From assembly GCA_030374765.1 (NCBI GenBank), contig JARGXX010000113.1:248001-312000 (forward strand): a stretch of 64,000 nt of DNA. Direction: 5' to 3'. Shown in pieces: positions 33,291-45,779 of this stretch. Made by a program: the position numbers and the translations under genes. The stretch's first letter is position 1. Each line of letters begins with the position of its first letter. The DNA comes from Agarophyton chilense (taxonomy: Eukaryota > Rhodophyta > Florideophyceae > Gracilariales > Gracilariaceae). The notes below the pieces were generated by a model. The model had not been told where the DNA came from, searched no databases, and saw nothing but the letters and a program-made list of their open reading frames with translations.

Positions 33291-33517
33291 AAAATGAAAC
33301 TGACTGGATACCCCTCAAAAACAGTACCAGCCAGATATGGCGACAACACTGCACCTACTCCCCTGGCAAACGATGAAGTAGTCAACGTAGCGAAGTGGGG
33401 GTGGGAGGGAAAGCCGTTCGAGATGGATAATGACCGATTCAGGTTATATGATTAGGAGCTGAAGGATTTCATAGTGAAAATGATGGCAGAGATTGAAAGC
33501 AAACTGTCGTGTCAATT

Positions 33518-34580
33518 ATAGTATTCTACACCTTCGGATAGCCGATGCATCCTTTTTTGTCCAAGTACGATGATACTCAAATAAGGCTGTGACGGATTGG
33601 ATTGAGTAATGAGCGGCGTCCCGCAGAGGTTTTATATTTCACCTGCGAGTTGGCCTGCAACGGCGCGTTTATTGGACATTCATGGAGAAGGCAAGTCTAT
33701 CCTTCGTAGACAAAAGCCCACTAGAGCCGATTACCTAACACTGTAGAGGGGCTAATTGGCTGATAAAGGTTTATATCTAGATATTAATTTGTGACCCTCA
33801 CCTCTGTGTACAGTACGTATGGTACAGAGGTGAGCGCCAACTCCAAAGTAAAGGATACAACAACGGGTTCACCACTCTCTTGTTCCTTGTCACGGATTCC
33901 CTAACCCGAGATACGGACGAAATGCAACAAGTAGTTGTCCGTTCAACAACGACCCTTGTCTATCAACTACCCTTATGTAGTATCCGCTCTGCGCAGAGAG
34001 CAGGCACCTGAAATAGTGTTCGGGACTGCCGAATGGGTGCTCGCGGCTAAGGGGAAGGTGTGGTTGAGCACAACTCTAGTGAGCTAGAATGGGGGTGGTA
34101 AGGCCCCACTCGCCAATGAGGGTGGTTGGTACTATTGAACGGTTGTACCTTGTCCAGATCTCCGGTTTAAAATTCCTAAATAAGGAACAATTGAGTTGTG
34201 AACCCGTTTGTTGTCTCCTTTACTTTGGATTCGGCGCTCCCTTCTGTGCCTTAAGTACAGTTCACAGGGGGTGAGCGCCGCACATAATAATGTCTAGATA
34301 TAAACTCGGTTAGCCGATTAACCCCTCTACAGTACGGGATGATGCTTGCCACGTGGCTACTCACTACAGTATATGTGCTGTTGCCAATCCGGTATCTCCC
34401 TACAAAGGGTCGAATCGGATGCGCCGTAGGAGATCGAGGTCCCACGTGTAACATAATACCTCACGGACCATCTGCAGGGTGCCGCTTCATAATTTCATCC
34501 TAGCCGTTGCACTCACTTCTGAGTATCATCATACATAGCCAAAAATTCTTCCATCGGCATTCCCACAGTGCAGAATACGA
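33518..34580. repeat. foldback segment, about 1.06 kb, with long inverted arms
   Basis: The arms read GTATTCTACACC at the left and its imperfect complement at the right. They run inward through GATGATACTCA, CTGTAGAGGGGC and TCCAAAGTAAAGGA blocks, giving roughly 350-400 bp arms at about 75-80% identity around a centre near 34050. Some homology continues outside the arms. MULE-L has a single arm at the matching place. Confidence 0.6.
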
Positions 34581-34831
34581 CACCTCATTAGGAAGTGGGA
34601 CGTTACAACCCCCATCTTCAAGATCGCTAGGGTTGTAGCTCTATTACTCCCCTGTTTCTTCGCCCCAAGCACCCTTATCAGTAGTCCAAATGCTGTCGCA
34701 GTTGTCTGCTCTCTCTGTTAGAGCGGATACTACAACAATTTCAGAGAGACGTTAAGGATCTGGTTTGTAGCAAGGTTGAGGTCTTGAAATAATGCGTATC
34801 TCTTCCGCCACCGAAAAGGTCTACTAACTGA

Positions 34832-35509
34832 ATGAAGTTTCTCTATAATAATGAGGTTGCGCATTCCATCCTGGATCAAGTAACTGATAAATTGATAGAA
34901 AGAGTATCCGTTTGTGAAGTACACTTTCTCAGTAGTTCCCAGATCGTTCACTCGGTAGTTGATGACGTTATTGATCAGGCAGTGGTCCTCAACGTCCGGG
35001 GATCTTTGGACGAAAACCATAGCAGAGACCACAAGATGGCTCCTTCCGTGTTATTGGGAGTAGGAGAGAAGGCTCCTTCCGTGTGATTGCGAGTAGAAGA
35101 GAAGGCTCCTTTCGTGGGATTATGAGTATGAGAGAAGGCTTCCGGTGCTCCTGAGATGAGGTTCTCATGCGATGTAGACGATATGATTGCTTTCATATCC
35201 TCGAAAGCATCTAATCATGGGTTCGTCTTTGTCATGCACCGCTTTCGAATTGTGAGAAGAAAGATGAAGCAGAACTATCTTATCTTCAATAGGAGAATTC
35301 GGTGTGCGAAGGGCAAAGCCCCGACTCGGTGTCCTTCAAGGCTTAAAATCAGCTTCAAAAGAGAAATTCTGATATTGTACGTTAATGCCGACCTACAACA
35401 CAGCCACACATCTTTAGAATTAAATGCTGATGTCATTAAGGAGCGATATGAAGGTGTTCAGAAGCTCAATGACGGCTCACTATCTGAACTGGAGGGAGGC
35501 GGATTGTAG
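34832..35509 (+). pseudogene. FAR1/FLYWCH-like zinc-finger ORF of E1
   Basis: Frames 34832-35086 and 35156-35509 match MULE-L (1917-2519, minus) and MULE3 (54715-55494, minus): HSVVDDVIDQAVVLNVR, then VMHRFRIVRRKMKQN, IRCAKGKAP. The ORF lies between the peptidase and transposase in every copy. A role as a second DNA-binding protein is inferred from the finger-like pattern in MULE3. Confidence 0.5.
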
Positions 35510-36066
35510 CGGAGAAAGACAGAGAGAAATATATTCGGAATCCTTAGAACCGAAACTGTTCACTAACAAACAAGGTGGTTCTTTGTCCGATGTTCGGGGT
35601 TGCAAGGTTATGGGAGAGATACTCAGGAGAAGCACATCAGTTGCGCCGATACTAAAATCAAATCCCTCACGTCTTCAAAGCTCAATAGAAGGACTAACAG
35701 CCCTTCCCTCCGCCGCGCTGACCTGTTTCATACTCCCAAAGACATCCTTAAGTAGACTACTGCTTCCCTGCGTGTAGGAGACACGAATCGGATACAGAAC
35801 AGGGCGAAAAATGTAGAAGACGTCATGGACTTGAGGTCGCCAACTAATGACGGAGGAGACGTGAGTGGTAAAGACTCAAGAGGCGTGATTGGTAATGACG
35901 TTACAGACGTGAGTGTTCTAGGAGCCCTAGTGTCTGAAACTGAAGCCTCTGGGATACTGAGCCCCAGCAGGGAAACCAAGAAGCATTGTGTAGACGATTT
36001 TTCTTACTCTTCTAGCTCAAATCCTCACTGTGTTACAAGGGCAACACCGAAAAAATACTGCGATCA

Positions 36067-38480
36067 GTGGCAGAAGAGGTAATGAAGAACAGGAATAGCA
36101 TGGAAACGATAGAGGAAGACATTTGGCTACAGCTTGATAATAGTATTTCTGACCTGATCGATCGTTTTCTGTTTTCAGATGAAGAAGAAGAGAATCCTCC
36201 AGATAGTTTCGACATACAAGAACCCCTCAACGATGATGACGACACTGAACGTCATGATGAAGTTGACTTCCACGTCAGAGATGGAGAAATATAGAAGAAT
36301 ATTTCGCCCAGTGTTGAAAGTGGAGAGGTTGAAGATAACAAGAACAAAATTGAGGAATGCTTTAAGGTGGCGGCCATTGCTTATTTTCAAAGTCCATCTG
36401 GCGATGAGCCTGGAAATGATGTCATGAAGGAAGTGCAGTATAATGCGGATTTTATGGTGTACTATCTGTATACGAGGACAAAGATAGACGTAACTTACAG
36501 AAAGCGAAGAAGCGAAGCAAATGGAGTCGCTAAAGACCGTCGTTTACTACACCAGGGCATCCTTAAGTGCAAGAAATACAATTCGAAGCGATCTGAGAGA
36601 TGCAATTTCTCTTTTACTATATCAAGACAGTCGGTTCAGATGAAGAAAGAGCAGGTAGATCCTACCGAGCAGACTGCACGGGGGCTAGACACAATCACAA
36701 TCCTGCAGAAAGCTGCGGGGTGAAGTGTCTGACACCCGAGATGCTCACCGGAGCCCTTCACATTCCTAATACTCTTAGAATATTCTGCCAAGACATGGTA
36801 AGATACTAGGAGGATAAGTAAAACAAAAGAATCAATCCTGTCACGGCTCGGATGCAACTCGGATACGCAGGTTCGTTGAGCAATCCAAAGGATCCGGAAT
36901 GCATGAAACCATGTGAAGCCCTTGTAGCCCTAAACAAAGAAGACGCAGGCGACAAGTTCTTCTTCAACTGTGACTTCTTCGGGGGAATGATGTCTGCATG
37001 CTGTTTTTTCAGGGAGTGGTTGAATGAATACGAAGAGTGTGGAATTGTTCCAGACATTTCTATGGATTTAAAAGCAGTAGCGAATCGTTTCGGATATCCC
37101 TTGTTTACAATCAATGGGAGATCAAGCGATGGATTTATTATAGCGTTCTTCAATTGTTTTATTGCCGGAGAAATAGAAGAAGATTTCGATCAGGTACTTT
37201 CTCGTTTCGAATCCATTATTCTGTTCTCTCTGGCAATGATCACTATGGACCGGAGCGTGCCGTGTATTAATGCGACCGAAAAGGTCTTCGATAGATCTTT
37301 TATTGCACTTTAATAGTGGCATCTGAATCAAAACTTGATGAAGAATGTCACTTCGTGGTGTGGGAAAGTTGGAAGGGGCACATGATGCAATGATACGTCG
37401 CGAGACCTCTTTAACCTAAGAAGATCGAGAAGTATATCATGTTTTATTTCTAGAAGACTGGCGTTCGAACAACGGTATTTCTACGCTTTGGAACGTAGCC
37501 CTCCGTTCTGGTTCAAATACCTCTACCACTTGAAACCACAAATGTTAATGGTTGGTTTCAGAGACGCAGCTGTACGGAAGAGGTATCATTTTCAAGGCAC
37601 AGGCAGTACAGAGGCATTTAATTCTGGACTTAGGGCAGACATTCAATCTATGAAGGAGCCTTTCTCTAGGATCCCCTACCGAATTCACCGGCTTAAGAGA
37701 AAAACGATATTTGGAATGCAATCCTCACATCTCAGATCCTTTAGTTCGCTCAGCTCACGTCACCGATCTATCCGGGTTAAATAGATCCCCATCCCCCCTC
37801 CAGTTCTGAACTTCATGAAAAATGAGTACACAAGCTTTGTGCATCTGGAGATTAAGGAGCTCAGTATATTTCCGTCAAAAAAGTACGCAGTGTTAAGCGC
37901 AACAATTGTAGATACCGAGGCTGTGGAATGGCCTGAGCTCGACATAGTTGAGAACTATGTCGGACTTCTCGCGCGATTGGAGCCTATGTGGAGAACAACG
38001 TATGCCACAGCCTCCAAAACAATTTTCAAGTCACGTCACGCCAATTTATCGAAGGCATATTTCACACTGAATACTCCGCTCTACCTCTAACTGTGCTGTT
38101 TGCCTAAAGAGTACACGAAACTAGCACAGAAGCTTAAAAAACCTCGAAGTGCGCTACAATTGTAGGAAGAACATCAAAATGGGGTTTTCATGCCTTCATA
38201 TTGTTTGGTGCGCAATTATGTACTGCGTAGAGGTTTTCCATCAGCAACGGTTCAAAGCTGTACTCTCAAAATAAATTCAACTTAACAAACTATTTGAAGC
38301 ATACTGGAAGCAAACCTTGGAAGACTGGAACATTTGGAAAGTGTCTGACATTCTTTCAACAGCCGATGTAATTGATGCAAATGAGTTTAAACCCAAGCTA
38401 ATAGCCGTAGAGCGCAAAGAGAACGCAAGAAAGAAGTTCAATGAGCTCGTAACAGGCAATTCGAATTTTGAGCTTCGCAA
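36067..38480 (+). pseudogene. MULE transposase of E1
   Basis: An acidic N-terminal part (LIDRFLFSDEEEENPPDSF) is followed by a FAR1-like zinc-binding region (ILKCKKYNSKRSERCNFSF, about 36.4-36.75 kb). The DDE core is at 36852-37320, with the first Asp in ISMDLKAVANRFGYPLFTIN and the second in ITMDRSVPCINA. The C-terminal part has ELDIVENYVGLLARLEPMW and a SWIM finger near 38160 (NCRKNIKMGFSCLHIV), in which the first Cys is Tyr. At least five frameshifts or stops separate these. It would catalyse cut-and-paste transposition by binding the TIRs; it is dead here. Confidence 0.75.
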
Positions 38481-39217
38481 CTACGGCTAATACTCAGGTA
38501 AGAAGGCAGTGTGAGACTAGATGGATCGTTTGCCTTCCAACATGGGCATAATTGCAGTTTACAGAGTGCATAGGTTTTTAGAACCAGTGTAGAATATGTT
38601 TTGTGATGGTTCTATTTCTTCCTTAGCTCTTGCAGCTTAGGAAAAACCTGTACTTCTGACGAATTCTGCAAAAGAACATTACTTCGATTCAAGATCTATC
38701 GATCAAAATTACTTTTTGAAGACAATGTCTCCCATTATGTCCTTCATAAGTCATTTTATAAACGAAAAGAGCCTAAAAAGCGGTTTGCTACGAAAAGGCA
38801 ACAAATCAGTGCGCTGCAACCATCGCTCTTGGCTGGTAATTGCTCTTAATCTGAGACTCTCACTCCAGCTTTTCATTTTGATACAAACGGTGCGTACCCA
38901 AGAGCAATAGACATAACAGAACGCGTACATTATAAGTAAACTTGACAATAAAGAAATGAATTAGTTTGATTTATATGAAAACGTACGAAGTGCAAATAAA
39001 GAGCTTCTGTGGACGCTATAGAATAGCTACGCCTATGTTTCGTCGCTCGAAAAGTCTGGATATACGATTATAGCCATAACAAGCAGGATGGAGGTGAGCT
39101 GAGAATCAAAGATGTTTGCCCAATCATCTGGAAGGGAAAATATTTGTCGCCCTGAGAAATATCTGCTTCAGCCCGCTAGTCATCTGTGCATCTCAGGTTC
39201 AAATGCGTGTTTTTTTT
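38481..39217. other. E1 3' untranslated/subterminal region
   Basis: AT-rich sequence with no convincing frame, between the transposase and the 3' TIR. Confidence 0.5.
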
Positions 39218-39404
39218 CCTCACCTACATCTTGACGATTTGGCACGAGGTGATTTGTGGAAAAGGGGCTAGAGTTGCGGCCGGCTAGCGCATTGAACGAG
39301 GAGGGAGAGAGGACGATGTAGACGATGTGATTTGCCTGATACTCATGTGCACCGAGAGCGCCATGCGAGCTCAGAGAACGCACTCCGGGTTGGGGGCCAC
39401 GGCG
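39218..39404 (-). repeat. 3' TIR of E1, inner part
   Basis: The reverse complement matches 7803-7995, from CACCTACATCTTGA to CCACGGCG. It is cut at 39404 by the insertion of MULE2 and continues at 47058. Confidence 0.8.
39396..39404. repeat. 9-bp target duplication of MULE2, left
   Basis: GCCACGGCG is repeated exactly at 47049-47057 on the other side of MULE2. In MULE-L the uninterrupted sequence reads GGGGGCCACGGCGCATTG. Confidence 0.92.
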
Positions 39405-39750
39405 GGCGAAAGCCAAAAACACACGGCGTGGTAGGCGTGTGGGCGGAGCCAGTGAGAGAGCCGGTCTCAACATCTGGTACCCACTAAAATGGTACCTTTA
39501 GCCTATCTCGCTTCTCCACCTATAGAAATGGTGGCCTCAACATCCATGAGGCCAAATACCAATTAGCCACAGACAAATCAAACAAAAGCGATATCACGTA
39601 AACATTTTCAGCTCCTGAGCACAACTTGACATTGGTTTCCAGCGCCAAATTTAAACCACGGCTATCTTCTTCTTCCAATTGCTTGCTCCACTTCATTGAG
39701 ATTGGGATACCTCTCCTGGTAGTTCCCCGACAATCTCTTACGGCTCTTCC
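39405..39750 (+). repeat. left TIR of MULE2
   Basis: The reverse complement matches about 46700-47048, including GGCGTGTGGGCGGAGCCAGT and TTAGCCACAGACAA. Confidence 0.85.
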
Positions 39751-41207
39751 ATTTGGTTCAAGGCTTTGCAAAGCGTAAGTTGCAGTTCGCTTAAAACGGG
39801 CCTCCGTGCGAAAAACTGATTCGTCGATATGGCGCCCGCGTGTCTCCCCACCGCCGCCGCCGCCGATGTTACCATCGCCGCACCGCAGATCTGCTTGTGC
39901 ATCTTCGCCGTCAATTTTGACGGTACACGATCGGCAAGTCGCCCGCACGCGCCGTCCGCCTGTGCTACGTCGATGCCCAAGCAAACAAATCAGGTGAGAA
40001 GAAGAAGACGACGGCGGCGCCCATCGCAGGAGGAGGAGAAGGTGAATCAGGGCACACCTTCTTCTGCGGGGCTTCACGCCGCGAGAGTTTCCGCCAGTTT
40101 CGGTTCACAAAGCGAACGTACAGAAAAATCTAGCGCATTTATACCCATAGACACCGGTCGTGCGTTACTCGAATGACTTCAGCTGCGCACCGCGGACGGC
40201 GTAAACGTGTTGCATGTGGACGTGGTAGGTGGTGTGTCGTTCGCGTTGTACGAGCGTGTGCCGCCGTCGCCCGACAATGCTTGCCTACTCCCATCGGACG
40301 TCGACGCTACTCGAGTGCCGTCGATGGGCGCGCCACGCAAGCCGCCGTCTATCTCGGTTTGTATTATCACGTGAGGCCTCGTCGCCACGCTATAGCGCGA
40401 ATCGGTAAAGGTCTTTGCTTTGAATATTCGTGCCTGCGCTGAGCATGAGGCCCCGCCGAAGACGCTAAGCCTCTGTCAAACTGGCTTCACGGAAGATTTC
40501 GAGACGCTCTTGATGGCGATTCGTCACACTTCTCTCAATTGCTCCTAACAAACAGCACAAGTTTATCCCGTCAGATTTCGGTTCTGCGCAAACATCGTCT
40601 CTCAGTTATTGGCAAATCACAAACACCGAGACAAAGCTCGATACTGTCTTGGGGCTGCAGCAGCCGCCTGCGTCCCGTTCGACCCGGCCTTCTTTCAGAA
40701 CAAACTTGACAGCGGCTTTCGCAGCGCTCTGTACAGCTCTAGGCTTGTCGCAACCAGGACAGAAATGTTTGAGAAAGCTCTTGAGAATGGCCTTAACCGG
40801 CACCCCGTTGACCCAAAACAAGTGCTCCGCGCCAATCACGTAGGACTCATCGATGAGCTCTTGATTTCGCCAGTGTTTGGTTTCCGCGATCGTTTTGAAT
40901 CCTATTGCCAGGTATGTACGCTATCTTTCGTCATTTGTCGTCATCACACGTGAATTTTAATCCCTCACAACCCGACTGACAATTTTTTTATGCCTCCAAC
41001 TCCATATCCTGCTTGAGCAGATAGACTCCCGCCACGCGCTCAAGCACGTATCCGTCCCCAACTACATCATCAATGCTGCAGATGAATTTTTCTTCGACCA
41101 TCAATGTGGCGCCCTCCTGCTGACAAGCCAAGACAGAGCGTCCGCACCAGTTTTGTTGAATGTTCTCGATCACTATCTTCATCTCCCAGTTGCCGGCTCT
41201 GCTTCAT
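39751..41207 (+). pseudogene. captured alpha/beta-hydrolase (ABHD1/3, YheT, EMB8-like) gene piece
   Basis: Plus-strand frames read DGVNVLHVDVVGGVSFALYE, then VKVFALNIRACAEHEAPP, GFTEDFETLLMAIRH, VYPVRFRFCANIVSQLLANH, VPFDPAFF and, after an intron, IDSRHALKHVSVPNYIINAA. This is the order of the ABHD1/3-YheT family, membrane-linked esterases with a Ser-Asp-His triad. The nucleophile elbow, normally G-F-S-L-G-A-N, is R-F-R-F-C-A-N, and there are two stops and a frame shift. The piece sits inside MULE2, bounded left and right by direct copies of the same inner-TIR sequence, and has no counterpart in the other MULEs. Confidence 0.7.
40912..41020 (+). other. intron of the captured hydrolase gene
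   Basis: CAG|GTATGT at 40911/40912 and TTGAGCAG| ending at 41020 bound 109 bp with a T-run near the 3' end. Removing it joins YCQ to IDSRHALKHV in frame, as the family requires. Its presence shows the gene was copied from DNA and not from mRNA. Confidence 0.7.
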
Positions 41208-41285
41208 TGTGATACCCCTTCTGGTCGCTCCCCAACCGTCTCTCGATGAGCAGCGCTGACCACGCCGTGTGTTCTCGGCTCTTTA
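41208..41285 (+). repeat. internal scrap of MULE2 TIR beside the captured gene
   Basis: CTTCATTGTGATACCCCTTC (41202-41221) and the next 30 bases repeat the inner TIR seen at about 39693-39745. They are joined directly to an outer TIR end (GACCACGCCGTGTGTTCTCG, 41258-41277). The inner and outer TIR pieces have been fused with the middle deleted, as expected from interrupted gap repair. Confidence 0.65.
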
Positions 41286-41546
41286 CGATACTCCCTGAGA
41301 AATAACTCAGCTCGATGCTCTGCTTATTACACGGAACCCCAGTGAAACGACGCGCGCGTACGGTAAGGTCACTTTTGTATCGCCATGCTCGCATCGCCCT
41401 CCTCATGGCTGGAGAAGGGCTCACGACGGGATCTCTGAAGAACAAGAATATGCTTTATGACCTTCCTCACGCCTTAAAGTACTCTGTTGGAGAGCGGGGT
41501 TCAACTAGCGAAGTACTCTCAAAGGTTTTCATGCTTGATCTACATG

Positions 41547-44240
41547 TTAGTGAGAATGGATGCTTTCTACAATGCGCAATACTTTCATTTGTGCGTCTTT
41601 GACGGCCCTCTTTGCTCTTTTGTCCATTATGCTTTTCAGAGGGTCCTGGTATGGATGCGGAATGTATAGAAAAGACTGCGAATTGGTACTTTTCTGTACT
41701 GGAGTAATCTGAGAGGTGTTTAGAGGAAAACAGTCAACTTCAGAATCGGTGTTGCGACATATTCGGGCTTTCATTGCAATAAACTTCTCAGTGAAACTTC
41801 GTTTTCGCTTTGTTGGCTTCACTGATGCACGATTTGGTGGTCTAATAATCGGCATGGACTCAGGAGTGCCTTTGTCGTACCAATTGATTTGTTGATCTCT
41901 TGCATTGCTCTTCTGACCTTCAGTGATATCGACTTCTTCAAGAAAAGCAGGGTTTAGAATTTTTAAATCAACAAGCCGTTGAACAGATTTTGTAAGAAGA
42001 TCTTCGACTCCTTCTAAAGCTAAAGGCCCAAATCCGGATGCCAAACGATGGAGTTTATCGTAAAATGCTTTCCCATTGGCCCATTTGAGATAGGTTCGTA
42101 CTTCCTTTTAATCCGCCTTGTGAATGAAAGCATCAACTTCTATTTTCGGGGTGTGGGGACCTGCCTCAGCGTTTTTAAGCTTCTCTTTCAGCGCCTTCAT
42201 ATCAAAAAATCCTCATTTCTTTCGAACCTCGCATACACTGTCAAAAGAAAGCTTTAGGCTTGACTTCCGGTAGGGATCAAAGAATGTGTCGATCTCAATG
42301 TTGTCATCAAGAACTTCTCTAATATCTAGTACAATGAGCATGTATTCAATGTAGGCAAACGCACATCTCATTATGTGCCTGCACGGGAAACCCATGGACT
42401 CCATATTCCAACAGTCGAGTCCGGCGACCAGCTGGCTCTCTTCCCCATCATCGTCAACTGTTTCTTTCCGTGCCAAAAGCTGTTTCAAAGGCGTACATAG
42501 TCTGGGAAATTCGGGGTTTTCCAGCTGACGAATAAGATGAACACTCCTAATGAGTTCGAAAAAAGCAACAAACCCAATTGTAGCCCCGTCGTTCATTTCT
42601 GGAGGAATTGGCAAGAGGCAATCGCGAAGAGAACGATAAAGTGAGCTTAGTGCCGTCATCCAACGTATTCTAGACTCATTTCGAGCATGTGTTCGTTTTC
42701 GTGTTAACATCTTTAGATGCTTTGGAATGAGGCTGAATGGAACTTTTCTGGCTAGAACATACGCCCGATACCCGGAAGTAGACGCCTCATTACATCCCGT
42801 TCCTTGAAAAAGGAACAACTTCGAGACGGCAATAATGCGGAAACAAGCCACGAGTAGTTGTGGTCAGCTCCTATATATGTATGTAAACCAAACTGGGAGC
42901 TTGTGCGTGAACCCGGTAATGTACTTTGATACCAAATCAGCACGCCCTTCGGTGAAGATAAGGAGCGTTTTGGACCTTCTCAAATTGAACAAATCCTTGG
43001 ACAAATCGTCGCACCAAGTACCTCTTCCGATGAAGCCACACCAAGCAACTACACTTTTCAGTTGGTTCTGGTTAAGGTGCCACTCATCCAGTACAATAAA
43101 GCATTTCTCGAAGACTGTTTGGTCGCGGCGATACAGGCAGCACTCTGGTCCATGCATATTAGTGCAGGGGAGATAGGTATCATTGCCTTAAACCGCGTTA
43201 GAATCTCTACAAAGTCAGCTTCTGTCTTGCCGCTGATGAACCACATAAAGAAGGTTAGGGTTAAACCGTCATCAGCTCTCCCATTGATCGTGAAAAGAGG
43301 AAACCCAAAGCGGTTAGCGACAGATTTACAATCCAAAGAGATACCAGGAACTACGCCGAATGCTTTATAGTCTTCGATCCATTCCTTAATCGCCCAACAG
43401 GCCGCCGTCATTCTACCTTCCGAGTCACAACTAAAAGAGAACTTATTATCGGGGTCTTCTTCATGTAATTGGACCAATGCCTCGAACAACTTTGAGCATT
43501 ACATGTCCTTTGGATTTCTTTTGTAGAGTCCATACCCAATCATCTGCCGGACAGATCTTGGATTAATCACTATATTGTATTTGCCCTCCAGAGTGACATG
43601 TGAAGATAGTTTGTCATACGAAGCGCTTCTTTACGCATCTTGGGGGGTAAATGTCTGATCCCATCTTGGTTAGTAGAATGTGAGTGATTGTGCCTGGCTT
43701 CTCGGAAGTCAGCATCGGACGACCTCCCCTCTGCTTCCTTCTCTGGCGTCAATGTTCTGATTGTCAGAGAGAATCCACAGAGATTCTTCTCGTCATACAT
43801 CCTGCATTTCAATATACATTCCGGGAGAACACGGTTGTCACCTACAACCCCAGAGACCCGCTGAACGTCCTTCTTGCCTACAAAGATAGAAGTCCTACAT
43901 CGTAGATTGTACCCCATGCTTTCTGCAATATACTGCACTTCCCGGACTACATCACGACCTGAAGTATTAACCGGAAGGCTTCTGAAGTAAGAGATGGTAG
44001 CTGCCTTGAAATAGTCGTCCACCTGCATCTCGTCCTCTGCGACATCTCCATTTCCCTCAGAATCGTTGGAATCTTGGTCCTAAGCAGGAGGCTTCTCACT
44101 CCCAGTTTTCTCTCCTATACCGTCTCTTGACAGAACCTCCCTGGTTTCTTCCATGCCCGAGATGTGTAAGAGCTCCAATGGCACATCCTCGTCCTCACCG
44201 AGGTAAAGGAAACGCTGTATGAGGTCTAAGTCACCAGTTC
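41547..44240 (-). pseudogene. MULE transposase of MULE2
   Basis: On the minus strand, from 44240 down: an acidic N-terminal part (VPLELLHISGMEE), a FAR1-like zinc region (43570-44028; ILKCRMYDEKNLCGFSLTI and a HNHSH end), and the DDE core (43058-43489; Asp in ISLDCKSVANRFGFPLFTIN, second Asp in ICMDQSAACIAA). The core continues in a second frame with VFEKCFIVLDEWHLNQNQ (42864-43157). The C-terminal part (42213-42851) has a SWIM finger remnant (GFPCRHIMRCAF), with the first Cys-x-Cys altered, and a Ser/Thr-rich tail is at 41547-42044. There are about four frame breaks. Confidence 0.8.
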
Positions 44241-44517
44241 TCCCAAGCTATAAATGTGTTTGCATCCCCTCCGTGTTGCATTCAATTCTCGATAAAGCCG
44301 AATTAAGGGTACCACGTTCCAAAGAATTGAACTGTAACACAGGGGTCTTCACCGTCCGAGATGTATCCTGTTCGTCCTCTGACCGCGATTTCGTAAATAT
44401 CGCGTTGTCAAGATCAGCGCAGTTGACGTCACTGGCTTCGTACCCCATGCCATGAACAACGTTTGCGACATTATACTCAGAGCCAATACGAACTAACACA
44501 TCTTGTACTGGACGGGG

Positions 44518-45110
44518 TTATAATATCGGAGGCTTTCGCAGAATACCTTTCATAGTCTTCGTTCCACATGAATTTGCGCTTGTAATTGCGGAATGAACCA
44601 TGTCAATCGGCCTAAACGTTCCATGTCTTCCTAAAACACGATCTTTTAAGACATCCACTGCATCTTCATTGTTTTTTGTATTTAAAAGCCCACAGTCTTT
44701 TCGGGGAGGCAATTTTGGTAAAGATAATCCCAATAACACTGTCCCTTTCTGCTTTCCTTGTGTTTCCAAGTCTGAAATCTGTTTGTCATCGTATTCTTCA
44801 GAGCCTCGTATCTCTGGATCAAAGTGATCTCGGGGAACTCCATGGCGTGGTGTGAATGCTTGAGATTGACATCTATGGTCCATTTTGATGTAATACTCTT
44901 TAAGAACCCATGACAAACGAACTGCATCTGTGGTTCCTGTGCTGAACACATCTTAATCTTGCGTTGATGATGCGACCACCCTTTTACGCTCTCTTCACGA
45001 AATATCGGAAGTAGTGAAGCCCATAAATAAATCCTTTTGTGCGCGCTATATTGGTGAGAAGCTCTATAACATCTTGGACCTCTCCAATTAGATGTTAACC
45101 CTTGTATCAC
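44518..45110 (-). pseudogene. zinc-finger-like middle ORF of MULE2
   Basis: Overlapping frames 44518-44949 and 44682-45110 hold the middle ORF, related in position and pattern to 54715-55494 in MULE3. The strings KMCSAQEPQMQFVCHGFLKS and KWTIDVNLKHSHHAMEF give the Cys/Cys/Trp/His order of a FAR1/FLYWCH-type finger. The function is inferred. Confidence 0.45.
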
Positions 45111-45265
45111 GCCTTATCTTTAAGAATAGACAAAGAACTGTCATCTAGATCGCTCTTTACGCGCTGTAGTCCACTAGAGTGATGCTTAGAAAACACATTT
45201 TCCAATATGTCACAAAGAATCGATCGTACGACACCGTAGTTATCTTTCAACGTTATTTTGCATTT

Positions 45266-45748
45266 CTACTTTCGAGGAGGGAAAGAAGAAATGTTTTCAT
45301 TCAAGTAACGAACTTTTGCCCGTACTCGCTCACGAACCCTTCGTCGACTAGGTAGATACAGAGACCGCAATGAAATGCTATCGAAATCGGTTTTATCTCT
45401 GTCATCCTCGGGTTCCACTTTTTGTTCCATCTCAGCGTTTAGGCAAACCCGCTCACAGTCGAGAACCTCGCGTAGTGCTTCTATTTTTTTGATAGATTCC
45501 GGGAAAATCTCTGTGGCGTCTGACACACTTGCAGATCTACGCGTTAATGGATCCATCCTCGCTCTCTCCTTGATCACAGAACTCGTAGTGATGACAGGCT
45601 TAAATCCAGTCAGAACAGTTTTCCGGCTCACAACTCTAAAGTCTGACCTTTTCAAACCCCGGTGGTGCAATGTCTTGAGTCGAGAAAGACAATCATCATG
45701 AAGTTGGAAGTAATCCTCTCGACGTTGAAGGCGATACTCGGACAGCAT
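45266..45748 (-). pseudogene. unidentified linker ORF of MULE2
   Basis: This 160-codon open stretch between peptidase and zinc-finger ORF is rich in Arg, Glu and Asp. It has no recognised domain and ends with an Arg-rich segment (SRRRVRERVRAKVRYLNEN). It may be the N-terminal part of the middle protein or the C-terminal tail of the peptidase protein. Confidence 0.4.
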
Positions 45749-45779
45749 ATTTTCAGATACACTTCTCGTATGAGAGCGC

